Positions 39,375 through 51,600 of a stretch of DNA of 64,000 nucleotides are shown piece by piece (position 1 is the stretch's first letter; each line of letters starts with the position of its first letter). The position numbers and the translations under genes were made by a program. Under the pieces are notes generated by a model, which had not been told where the DNA came from, made no database searches, and saw only the letters and a program-made list of their open reading frames with translations. The DNA lies in assembly GCA_905221605.1 (NCBI GenBank), contig CAJNDS010001191.1, positions 767,407 to 831,406 on the forward strand. The letters are read 5' to 3'. The stretch comes from Symbiodinium natans. Lineage: Eukaryota > Sar > Dinophyceae > Suessiales > Symbiodiniaceae.

Positions 39375-39535
39375 GGTATTCTATCATTAGAAAGGGTAAT
39401 ACATATATATATATATGTATATACATATACTATTTTTGGTATTCTATCATTAGAAAGGGTAATATGTATAATATATATATATATACATGTATATCTATAT
39501 ATGCATATGTATATATATATATATATATACATATG
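39375..39535. repeat. AT microsatellites with 63-bp direct duplication
   Basis: GGTATTCTATCATTAGAAAG with GGTAAT occurs at 39375-39400 and 39438-39463, each followed by ATATAT tracts. Confidence 0.85.
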
Positions 39536-39566
39536 ATATTCAAAGAAGCCCTGAAAAAGCCCTGAG

Positions 39567-39634
39567 GCCTCGCCCTCAGCGCTGGGATTGGCGGGGGCGG
39601 GCTCTACGTGCCACTGCTGATGATCATCCTGGGT
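39567..39634 (+). CDS. TauE/SafE exon: first Gly-rich helix (GIGGGGLYVP)
   Basis: Acceptor CCTGAG|GC, donor GGT|GCCGAA. Reads LALSAGIGGGGLYVPLLMII, the signature of the first TauE repeat. It starts in phase 1, so at least one exon lies upstream. Confidence 0.8.
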
Positions 39635-42600
39635 GCCGAAACTGAACTACGACCGGGGGGGGCGGGGGATGTGGAGTTGGGATGGACGGTTTAGTTAGGG
39701 TTTAGGGTTTGTAGGGTTTGTAGGACTGTAGGATTTGCAGGGTTGTAGGGCCTGAAACGGCTTGGAGGCTTGGGGTTGGAACACGCATCTCTCCCTGGGG
39801 ACTGGTCATGGTCCCTGTGGTTCTGTAGAGCTCAGGCCAGATCACGCAGGGTTTAGGGTTTAGGATTTAGGGTTTAGGTTTTAGGTTTAGGGGCATTCTT
39901 GGTACCCTGAACTACAGGAAGGATACGCGGGAAGATGCTACAGTAGAGCCCAACATTCTGTAGCAATGGAAATTAGCAAATAATCCATGGTTTCACCAGA
40001 GATGCGTGCCGTTGTTTGCCAATGTGTAGTTTGGGTGATGGGAGATAGGCATAAGCATCCACCATCTGACGCATACTTGGACGGTCATGGGCAGTGATGA
40101 CACGGCTTATCAGTAGGATAGCTCGAGTTATACCTGCGTACGGCCTTGCTCGGGACTATGATTCATGCCAATTCAACCTACTACTTACAGCTACATCAAA
40201 CTACCCATGAACCTTCCAGTGCTGTCCTTATGGTAGTACTAATTTTGTAGTATCATATTCATTCTAGTATTATCCAACTATCGTAGTATGTATTCTCATA
40301 TGATAGGATTCGTGTTCTCCCTAAACCCTAAACCCCAACCCCTAAACCCTGTATTATATGTCGGGTACCCGCGAGGCTTTCAGGTCCATGAAGCCACGGC
40401 GCTCTCGCAACCATGCCTGGCCGGAGGCACGACTTGAACCTCCGCCATAGAGATTCTTGGGAAGACTTTTTTTTTAATTTTGGGGTACTTTATAATCCCT
40501 AAGAAACAGCTACAAGCATAATTTTCGCTAGGGTTCCAAGTTCAGTATAGCCTTAGCTGTAGAGACGAATGTCCTTCGACTGCGAGCTTTGCGCCACAAA
40601 GCCCTCCTAGGAAGGCCCTTAACTTACTTCTCCAACAGCTGAACTTTAGCCATTTCTGGGTTTCCTTATTTAGTAGGAATCACAAGGTTTAACCCTTTTT
40701 TCCCCTTTGGTGATTGGAGAAGTAAGTTCAGGGACATTGCATCTTTTTCACTTATTGGGCTTAGGAGGGTCATATTGAGGAGTACTTTTCAAAACCCTAA
40801 ACCCTAAACCCTAAGCTGAATGGCCATCCTGGGTTCTCTTGGAAATCCAAGGAGACATAGCGACGAAGAATATACTTACTGTACTAATGTAGTACTCTAA
40901 TGGTGTATGATTAGAATGCTAGAAGACTATAAGACTACAATAAAGTACCATACCTAATACAATGCTACAAAAACAACCCAAGCAACGCCATGAGAGGTGC
41001 TGCAAGCGCTTTGATTTACAATCTGCGGCAGCGGCACCCATCCGGCCAAAAGCCCATGATCGACTACGACCTCGTGCTACTTTGCCTGCAGAAGGGCGTT
41101 TTGGGAGCGCAGCTCAGGATAGCAAGTCTCCGGTTTAGGGTTTAGGGTTTGGGTTTTAGGGTTTAGGGTTCAGGGTTTAGGGTTTGGGATTTAGGTTTAG
41201 GGTTTAGGGTTTATGGCTTCAGGGAGGTTCATGATTGCCTGCATGCGCCCCCTGCAGAAGATGTGGGCTCTGCTCCAACAGCAAACCCCCGGCGACCAGG
41301 CTCATCATGGGGCCGAACTTGCTCGTGGGAGCCATGGCTTCTTGGCAGGTTTGTATAGGGTTTAGGGTTTAGGGTTTAGGGTTTAGGGTTTAGGGTTTAG
41401 GGTTTAGGGTTTGGGGTTTAGGGTTTAGGGTTGAGGGTGCAGGGTTCATAATGGGAGGGCCTTTCATGACAAACTCCCTGCGAACGGCCACTTACGGGTC
41501 CTTGGAACGCTCCAGCGCGGCCACGCGTCGACGCGCAAGTGCCTGGCAGTATGTCGGCCATGTTTACAGTTACGCTGCTGCTGAGGGCTACATAGAACAA
41601 AACAACCCTAAACCCTAAACAGGAAACCCTAAACCCTAAGCCCTAAACCCTAAACTCTAAACCCTAAACCCTAAACCCTAAACCCTAAACCCTAAACCTG
41701 ACTTTTTCACGACCGCCACGGTCCTAGAAATCAGAAAGCCAGTCAAAGCCCATAGCCCTTGTCAAGCAAGGGCTGATACCGCAGAGTCCTACGTTTAGGG
41801 TTTAGGGTTTAGGATCCCAGCAGCGCGGCAGAGGTGGGCAGCTTTTTAAACTTCGCGCTGCCCTCCTGGCTGATACTGGCGATGCTGGTGACCATCCTTT
41901 GCCAATCAGCCTTCAAGACTTTCAAGAAGGCGGTTTGTAGGGTTTAGGGTTTAGGGTTAAGGGTTTAGGGTGCATTTGCAGACCCGAAGGTTGTGATGGG
42001 GTGGAGGATGGGGGTCGTTTGTTTTCTTCTTTCTGTTGGCAAGTTGTCCTGTATACCACTACCGGGTTCCCTTCATCCAAGACCATCGAAGACTTCAAGT
42101 TCAGGTTTCCTTACACGGTCACTCCCGCAAACAGTGGGGTGGGCAGCAGCATCAGCACGAATCTGACGTGCACGCAGTATTGGCTAAAGCCTGTTGAGTT
42201 CTTGGCCATGTTTATTGCCCTACTGTTCGGTTTGCCCCCAAGAGTTGGCCAAAAGTAATGAAAAGATCCCCTTCATGGCTCCACTCTGCCCTACAACCCT
42301 CCTACCCGGAGAGGCTTTGGAGACGCTGCGGAAGGAGCGAGCCGGCGAAGTGCGTGGGCTGAAGCCGAACAGCCAGGGGGCCCGATGGTTCAGGGCTCTA
42401 CTTGGAGGTTCAGGGTGAGGACGAGGGACTGGGAGCCTGCAGCTTACTTGTAGGGTCCGTAGGACGTGACCCACCTTCGGTGACGAGGATTGCGGGTTAA
42501 GTGCAGGTGTGTGGGGGCCTTGTCGTAAACCCGAAACCCTAAACCCTAAACCCTAATCATCCCTAAACCCTAAACCCTAAACCCCAAACCCCAAACCCTA

Positions 42601-45600
42601 AACCCTAAACCGCAAACCCTAAACCCTGGCATGGGGTTGGCCATCCTGTGTTTCCTGCTTAGGGGGCTCAGATGCCAAGGTGATGCCCGGCTCTCCAAGA
42701 ATCCCATCGAGCGATGCCTCAAGCGACTCAGCACACCTTGCATGGGGTTTAGGGTTTAGGGTTTAGGGTTTAGGGTTTAGGGTTTAGGGTTTAGGGTTTA
42801 GGGTTCAGGGTTCAGGGTTCAGGGTTCAGGGTTCAGGGTTCAGGGTTTAGGGTTCGGGGTTTAGGGTTTAGGGTTTAGGGTAACTTTTTGGCTGACTTTA
42901 GGCTGGCTGTAGAGGCTCGGCGCCTGGGCAATAAATAGTTCCTCGGAAGCCACGTGCGCACCCTTGTGCTATGACAAACCCTAAAACCTAAAACCTAAAA
43001 CCCTAAACCCTAAACCCTAAACCCTAAACCCTAAACCCTAAATCCGAATCCCTATTGTGTGCGATCCTTGCTTTTGCGGGGCGCAGCTCCAATGAGGTAG
43101 GACCGAGAAGTGCTCTCTGAAGACTTGCATTCAGGTGATCCATGGTACTAGCACGCTTCAGCACGGCAGTGACATCAGTGACATGTACTGTAGCAGACAA
43201 GACCTGTCCTCAATGCAGCAACGCCGTATGTGTCTGGCGCCAGACATCCACCTAAGCCCTAAACCCTAAACCCTAAACCCTAAACCCTAAACCCTAAACC
43301 CTAAACCCTAAACCCTAAACCCTAAACCCTAAACCCTAAACCCTAAACCCTCCAGCCTTGTTCCATTCCGAGGTTGCTTGGGCTGAGCAAGCGCTATGCC
43401 GAGTTCGAGGAACTCAACAGCTTCGTTGCGCAGACCATGCTCTGAGCAGCCTCTTCTGGTTTGAGTAGATCATATCTAAACCAATTCAACGAACTAAGCC
43501 CCAACCCCCCCCCCCCCACCCCCCCCCCCCCCGAGAAATAAATAAAATGTATGTGTATATAAACCCACTGCACCCTGAAAACCCTACACCTCAAGCCCCG
43601 AAGCCTTCTAGACCATGCACCCTGAAACGCATTCCTTTTCGAGCCCCAGCACCCCTCTAAGACTGCCTCTAGGACCCATCAGCTTCTGCCGCTCCAGCGG
43701 CTGTGCTTGGCCACCGCACCGAGCTAGACGCAGGCACTCTGCTTAAACTATATCCCCCTTGGGAATTGTTTTTTTGATTTTTGTTTATATGAAACCCAAG
43801 AGGATGTTTAAAATATTGTTTTTATTAAGGTTCTGAGTATAGTAGAGGGTCATGGGCGGTTAGAAGTAGGGCTTGTATCTACAAATGCAGGTTGAAGGTA
43901 TCCTTCGTTACAACTTCTGGCCACCCTGCTTACCACCCTCGTTGCAACCATGAACCCTAAACCCTAAACCCTAAACCCTAAACCCTAAACCCTAAACCCT
44001 AAACCCTAAACCCTAAACCCTAAACCCTAAACCCTAAACCCTAAACCCTAAACCCAGCTGCCAAGCCATGACTTCAACTCTGAGCCCCGGAACCGACGCT
44101 GAGCCCTGGAGCCCTATACCTTGGGATGTTCCGCAGGGGGTACTGACAGTCCTTAAGAGGGGTTATAACCGGGGGTACTAGATTCCCTAAACCCTAAACC
44201 CTAAACCCTAAACCCTAAACCCCAAACCCTAAACCCTAAACCCTAAACCCTAAACCCTAAACCCTAAACCCATTAAGGACTCTTAGTCTAAGGGGTAACA
44301 TCCCAGCGTATACCCTCGACCCCCACCAACACTTGCCAACACGAACCGGCAGAGCTTAGAGTTGAGTTTCGGGTCTAGGGGTTTAGGGTTTAGGGTTTAG
44401 GGTTTAGGGTGTTAAAAGCTTCAGGGTCTCCAATGGCGTATTATCGGGGCCTTGTGACTAGAATAGGGTTTTGGGGGTTAGTGTAGTATATTTGCAAGGG
44501 ACCCAAGAGGAATACTGTTAGTAAGTATTCCGACCCCTTTTTAGGGTTGCCGTAGGCCTTATGAATACTGGGCCCTGCTTGAGGGTTCCACGGTTCAGGT
44601 TTAGGGTTCAGGATTGATGGTTTAGGGTCTAGGGCTTAGTTTAGGGTTTAGGGGGTTCAGGCGTGTGGGGTTTGTAGGGTTCAGGGTGGAGGGTTGTGGA
44701 TTTTTAGGCTGGGTTGTGGGTTTAGGACGTTTAGGACTCTCATCGGCACATAGTTGGAAGTAGGGGTTAGAAATCCATAACCCTACCAGTACTATGTACC
44801 CGTAAAGTAGACCCTAGATGGGTTTAGGGTTTAGGGTTTCGGGTTTAGAGTTTAGGGTTTAGGAAACCCTCAATGGCCCGGGTCTCTGGTGTTGTGACGT
44901 GTTTGGGACAAACCCTAAACCCTAAACCCTAAACCCTAAACCCTAAACCCTAAACCCTAAACCCTAAACCCTCTCTAGGGCCGGGCTCTTCCTCGCAGTT
45001 TCGGGGCGAGGCCTCGGGATTCACACCGACGGCGCTTGGGGTGATAGGGCCAACTTTCACCCCTAAACCCTAAACCCGAACCCTAAACCCTAAACCCTAA
45101 ACCCTAAACCCTCTAAACCCTCTAAACCCTCTAAACCCTCTAAACCCTCTAAACCCTCTAAACCCTCTAAACCCTATAAACCCTAACCCTATAAACCCTA
45201 TAAACCCTAAACCCTAAACCCTCGATTCCCTGGGCTCGAAGACCTAGGACAGATCAAGCTCGAGCTGCAGGCCAACTCCGCTGAGGACCCCGAAGGCCGA
45301 GCCTTGGGGTTTAGGGTTTAGGGTTTAGGGTTTGGGGTTTAGGGTTTAGGGTTTAGGGTTTACGGTTTAGGGATTTGGGGTTTGGGGTTTAGGGTTTGGG
45401 GTTTGGGGTTTAGGGTTTAGGGCTTGGGGTTTGAAACCGCTTGAGAGAGCTCACAGGGGCGGCTAGGGTTAGTGAGAATCTGCAGCTCATCTTGGCAGTG
45501 GCTGTTGTTTGCTTCGTTCGCGGGCCGGGAACTGTAGCAAAGGACTCGCCATGCAGAAGCTCTAAGCTCCCCCCCATCCTAAAGAACTGGAATCCCCAGG

Positions 45601-48600
45601 GCCCACGCCTGATCTCCTCGAGCTGATTGCCACAACTCGGGGGACTTCAGGGGCACTTTTTGCGAGGCGTTGTGTCCGTTATGTTAGACGTACGGTCAAA
45701 ACTTATGATAAGAAAGGTTCGAAGGTCCACCAGAGTCTGGGACATTTCTTAACCAGGCAGATGTATTAAGAAAGGTAGATTTGAGGCGAGAGTCTTGAAA
45801 ACATTTCTTATTCAACCTGACCAACCCTTTGCTTTCTCCAGCCCTCCAGCCCTCCAGCCCTCCAGCCCTCCAGCCCTCCAGCCCTCCAGCCCTCCAGCCC
45901 TCCAGCCCTCCAGCCCTCCAGCCCTCCAGCCCTCCAAGCCCTCCAGCCCTCCAGCCCTCCAGCCCTGCAGCCCTCCAGCTCTCCAGCCCTCCAGCTCTCC
46001 AAGAGGGCTGGAGGGCTGGAGGGCTGGAGGGCTTAATCCTGGAGGGAGGGCTGGAGGGCTGGAGGGCTGGAGGGCTGGAGGGCAGGGCTGGAGGGCTGGA
46101 GGGCTGGAGGGCTGGAGGGCTGGAGGGCTGGAGGGCTAATCCTGGAGGGCTGGAGGGCTGGGGGCTGGAGGGCTGGAGGGCTGAGGGCTGGAGGGCGGAG
46201 AAAGCAAAGGGTTGGTCAGGTGCCCTCCAGCCCTCCAGCCCTCCAGCCCTCCAGCCCTCCAGCCCTCCAGCCCTCCAGGATTAAGCCCTCCAGGATTAAG
46301 CCCTCCAGGATTAAGCCCTCCAGGATTAAGCCCTCCAGGATTAAGCCCTCCAGGATTAAGCCCTCCAGGATTAAGCCCTCCAGGATTAAGCCCTCCAGGA
46401 TTAAGCCCTCCAGGATTAAGCCCTCCAGGATTAAGCCCTCCAGCCCTCCAGCCCTGCAGGATTAAGCCCTCCAGCCCTCCAGCCCTGGGCTGGAGGGCTG
46501 GAGGGCTGGAGGGCTTAATCCTGCAGGGCTGGAGGGCTTAAGGGCTGGAGGGCTGGAGGGCTGGAGGGCTGGAGGGCTTAATCCTGGAGGGCTGGAGGGC
46601 TGGAGGGCTGGAGGGCTGGAAAGCTGGAGGGCTGGAGGGCTGGAGGGCTGGAGGGCTGGAGGGCTGGAGGGTTGGAGGGCTGGAGGGCTGGAGGGCTGGA
46701 GGGCTGGAGGGCTGGAGGGGGGCTGGAGGGCTGGAGCCTTGCAAAAAGGCCATTCAATTTGTAATTACGTTTGGGTTGCGATTCAGACTCTGAATATAAT
46801 TATTTTTCTCAATTCGAGAGTCTAATTTCTTGCTTCATAAAATTTCTTAACACAAAGTTCCACCGTAGCCTACTCATGCACTTTCGAAGGGCCCCTGCCT
46901 CTAAGCAGGTCAAGTGAAGCAGATGACCCGCGAGCCTTCGCTGGACACCGCACAGAGCACCCAGAGTCAGCTCGCGGAACCTCAGTACCCACGGGGCAAG
47001 CTCATAGGCCGGGATCAGAGTGCGCATGAAACTGTGGCTTTCCCAGGTTTAGGGTTTAGGGTTTAGGGTTGAGGGTTGAGGGTTTAGGGTTTAGGGTTTT
47101 AGGGTTTAGGGTTTCATGCAAAACATGTCTTTACAGAGATGGAGCCCCTCTGCAGGCTTCCTCCTCATGTGGGCGGTGCTTGTTTGCTCCATCCTCTTCC
47201 GTGGTGGACACGCCGCCCCGGGCATTGTGGATGTGTGCTCGAGCATGCCGCTGGTTTGCAGACAGGGGGTTTATGAGATCCAGGGTTTTTTTGAAATGGT
47301 TGTATGCGCCCTAAACCCTAACCCTAAACCCTAAGCCCTAAACCCTAAACCCTAAACCCTAAACCTTAAGCCTTCAACCCTAAACCTAAACCCTAAACCC
47401 GAAACCAAACAGCACCGAAAGCACGCTCGGCGCTCTTAGGTACTGGGTCATCGCCCTGGCCACGGCTGCACAGCTCGTAATCCTCAGCATCTCCTCCTCC
47501 GCCAATGCCCTCCGCATGGAGGCGGAAAGAGGCGCTTAAGGGGTTTAGGGTTTAGGGTTGAGGGTTCAGGGTTTAGGGTTTAAAGGTTTAAAGGTTCAGG
47601 GTTTAGGGTTTAGGATTTAGGGTTTAGGGTTTAGGGTTTGAAGCAACAAAAATGAGAACCCACCACTTGAGGCTTGGGGGGATTGTCGGGCTTGAAGTGT
47701 AGAGAGGGAATTCTAGCAGGGCTCGAGCTGTTGGGGCGCATGGGTCCTGCGAAGGCTAGCTGAAGCGGTAGACAGGCATGGCTACGGTCACGAATCTACA
47801 ACTACTGTTTCAAACTATGCCGATCGGTGCAGAGATAATGCCATGAGCACAATCTCAATGGTGCATTGCATCTGCTTGACCCGTTTGTTGGTTGGACACG
47901 GCTGTTGAATTCTAACTGACCCCAGTTGCGAGCCAAGCACCACAATCTTCACCCAAGATCTAACTAAGGCGAGCCGTCGAGAACTGTCCATCTTCCATTT
48001 GTGTTGCCGTGCATTTGGCATACGCCATGCTTACACACAACGCTTTGGGGGGTCGCTGCTGCGGCTTTGAGACTTGCCCCCCCCCCCCCCCCCTAAAACC
48101 CTAAACCCTAAGACCTAAGCCCTAAACCCTAAACCCGAAACCCTAAATCCTAAACCCCAAATCCTAAACCCCCCCCCCCTGCAGTTCATGCTGGCCGCCC
48201 ACCTCAAGTGGAGGATGCCATTCAATGGACGCAGAGGGCCCAGTCGCATGGGGCATTTCCCATTTATTGATGGAGATATTGCATTTTTAAATACAAATTG
48301 ATTGTAAACCCTAAAACGTAAACCCTAAACCGTAAACCTTAAACCCTAAACCCTAATTAAACCCCACACCCTAAACCCGAAACCCCAAACCCTAAACCCT
48401 ACCTAAACCCTACACCTATTTTAACCTGAAGTCGCAATTCACTCCGGAATGTCGCCCTAAGCTAACCGCGGATTCAGGTCGCGGACTGCCATATACGTGT
48501 CTGTTTGGTCGCTTTTCGCCGGGGGCCGAGGAGGGGTGACGGGCCACATCGGCTGCGTTAAGTCATGTGATTCATCCTTAGGTAGATCCACACAGAACTT

Positions 48601-51600
48601 AAGGGGTCCCTGTTGTTTTAGGGTTTAGGGTTTAGGGTTTAGGCTTTAGGGTTTAGGGTTTAGGGTTGAGGTTAATCGTCCTTCCATGTCAAGCAACAGG
48701 CTTTGGTGTCTAACAGTCGCAAGCTGTTTTGCATAGTGTATCATGCAGTTCGGCACCTGTGCCCCCTATTTGGAGGTTCAATCGTACTTAGTAACCCAAT
48801 CATAGCTGTACTTTTCACCCAAATATACCCCTATTAGGGTCCTTAAGGGGCTTATGTGCGGGTTATACAGGCAGTGCACTTATAATGGGTTTACCAAGTA
48901 CCCTGAACCTCCAAGTAGACCCTGCAAAAAGAAGTGTGCTTAGGCTGGCACGCTGGCAGCCCTATGCGGCATCGGCGGCGGCATGATCATGGGCGCAGCC
49001 TCGAAGTTATCAGGGGTTTAGGGTTAGGGGTTTAGGGTTTGGGGTTTAGGGTTTAGGGTTTAGGGTTAGCATGTGACAGCATGTGCATCCAATCCGTTGA
49101 CTCCTAAGTATCTGTATCTTCCTGGTTTCCCCTACTTCCTCTATACTACCCCCCCCCCCCCTGTTCCGGTGCCCGAATCCTAAACCCTAAACCCTAAACC
49201 CTAAACCCTAAACCCTAAACCCTAAACCCTAAACCCTAAACCCTAAACCCTAAAAACCCTAAACCCTAAACCCTAAACCCAACTGCCCCTTGTTCCGGTG
49301 CCAGGCCCCAAACTCTTGGACTTGGGTTGCCTGCCACAGGCCAGGGCACGAAGCGCGAGCTCTGATTAGGGTTTAGGGTTCAGGGTTTAGGGTTTAGGAT
49401 TTAGGGTTCAGGGTTTAGGGTTTAGGGTTTAGGGTTTGGGGTTTAGGGCTTAGGGCTTAGGGCTTAGGGTTTAGGGTTTAGGATCTAGGGTCTAGGGTTT
49501 AGGGTTTAGGGGGGCCAATCCCTAAGGAGGTGTGGGAACACTGAACCCTGGGGTTTGCAGTGTGTGTTCATCTAAGGGAAGTTACATGGTCCATAAATAT
49601 GGTCCCTGACCTTCTTCAACGGACCATGTCACTTCCCTTACCGTTCAGGCTTTAAGGCCAGAAAGGGTTTGGGTTTGGGAATTAGGGTTTAGGGTTTAGG
49701 GTTTAGGGTTTAGGGATTCGGGTTTCGGGTTTCGGGTTTAGGGTTTAGGGTTTAGGGTTGAAAAGGAAGTTGGAAGCAGTCCCTGGCTTTCTGTGCGCAG
49801 GTCCAGAGTGCAACTACAGCAGGGGACTCAGAGGGTTTAGAAAGATCAGGTAGGGTTTGGGGTGTAGGGTTTAGGGTTTAGGGTTTAGGGTGTAGGGTTT
49901 AGGGTTTAAGGTCCCAGTTTTCGTTTTCTTCGACTTCCCCCGCCCCTCCTCCAGATCCTCCGCATGGGAGCTGCATTTTGAGCTGCTCTGAGTTGGCAGG
50001 GCCAGATGCGCCCAAATGCAGCTCTTTTCTCTGGGTTTTGGAGTACTATACTTTAATGCGTTGTTTGGTTTTGGGTTCCTATTATAGCTGCTTTTTTCCA
50101 GGGTCTACTCTTACGCAGGGTTCTGAGTGGCTGAAGTTCTGGACTGGTCCGGATGGCACAGCAACTTGACACGTGACGAGATTCGGACTAGCAAAAGATG
50201 CTTCCTGTTTTTCGGCCTGAACACAGCTGTATGTACATGTGTATGTGTATGTGTATGTATATGTATATGTATATAAATAATATATATATATACTAATTAG
50301 TGATTATGTATTTACTTATACTTATGTTTACAGATATACATACATGTCTCCGTTGTCTCCGGCTTATCTCAACCCGAACCCCAATGAAACCCTTACGTCT
50401 AAACCAGCCTATTCCGGACTCTTCGGGGAAGTGTTCTTGATCGTGGCCTCACATGGCACGATTTCCGAGGCCACGACCCTGTTTGTCATGTCCACATCGA
50501 CCACGATCGCCTTTTTGGTGCAAGGCCCTGAGGGCAGTTTGTGGGCATAAGAAGTGGCGCGTGCTGTTAACAGTGTGCGTGCTAGCACGGTGTGACACTC
50601 TGTGATGACTTCGCCGAAAGCATCTAGAGAAGTGCGGAAATTCCTTTTACATGCACGGAACGCCACAATCTCCAGATGTGGTAGTTTCATGTATACTTGT
50701 GGCTGTCGAACACTCGAGAATACTGTCCACGTGTGGTGGTGGGGGCAGGTGCGCCGACACAGCTACCTCACCTCCTTGGAGCAGTAGGGTTTAGGGTTTT
50801 GGGTTGTGGGTTTGGGGTTTAGGGTTTAGGGTTTCGAGAAAGAAGTCCCAACGTGCAGAGGGGTCGACATGTTTTGATTGCTGCTCAGTGTTGGTTTTGT
50901 GTTGCTTTCCTCTGCTTTCCTTTTGGGGCAAGGTAAGCAACAACAGCCTCGGACAATGCACCATCAGGTCTTCGAAGCGGTCTGAGTGGAGAGACACATG
51001 GACATGAATTTGCACAGTCCAGAGGCCCTGAATTAACTCTCCGCCTGCAGCCCCCCCAAACCCTAAACCCTAAACCCTAAACCCCAAGTGCAGGCACCGC
51101 GCCTATAGACTACTCATTGTTCCTGGGCCTCGCTACCGCCATGGGAGTTCGGCCCTGAGAGCTTTGAGAACCTCCCCCCCCCACCAGTAGGACTTGGGGC
51201 CTGGGACGGAAGATTGGGTTCAGGGTTTGGGGTTTAGGGTTTAGGGGTTAGGGGTTAGGAGTTAGAGTTAGGGGCTTAGATCACCTGAGGGGTTTGTTGG
51301 ATATCCTCGAGAACCAAGTTCAACGAAGTTACGTATTGCAAAAGGTTCCGCAAAAAGGCAAACAAGGCAACCATACTGTAGATTATATGTATATATGTAC
51401 GTATGTATATATATATATATAAGATAGTATCATCTAAATGTAGTAGGAATAGGTGAGAATAGAATAGAGTAGAATAGAATAGAATGTGTCTATATATATA
51501 TATACATATCTATATATATATATTATGTATATTATGCACCTTTACGGCTTGGGCATAAGTGAACGTCTTCACTCTCTGGCTGCTTGGCTTTGAGGCGTGC

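Larger units (their letters stand above)
42000..47040. other. Large intron region of the TauE/SafE gene, loop exons not resolved
   Basis: The cytoplasmic loop exons should lie here. Possible ones are at 42300-42410 (EALETLRKERAGEVRGLK), 42630-42740, 43375-43445 and 45243-45303 (LGQIKLELQANSAEDPEGR); none is secure. The rest is telomere-like arrays (listed), the 45.8-46.7 kb GCCCTCCA satellite, poly-C runs (43505-43532) and hairpin elements. Confidence 0.5.

Noticed and set aside
40405-40440. tRNA-like T-arm (GGTTCAAGTCGTGCC on the minus strand)
   Set aside because: The stem does not pair, no anticodon arm follows, and the segment is better explained as a TauE/SafE exon on the + strand.
45795-46753. 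Repetitive ORFs (PPALQPSS, GLEGWRAG)
   Set aside because: Pure translations of the CCCTCCAG satellite in several frames; no evidence of coding.
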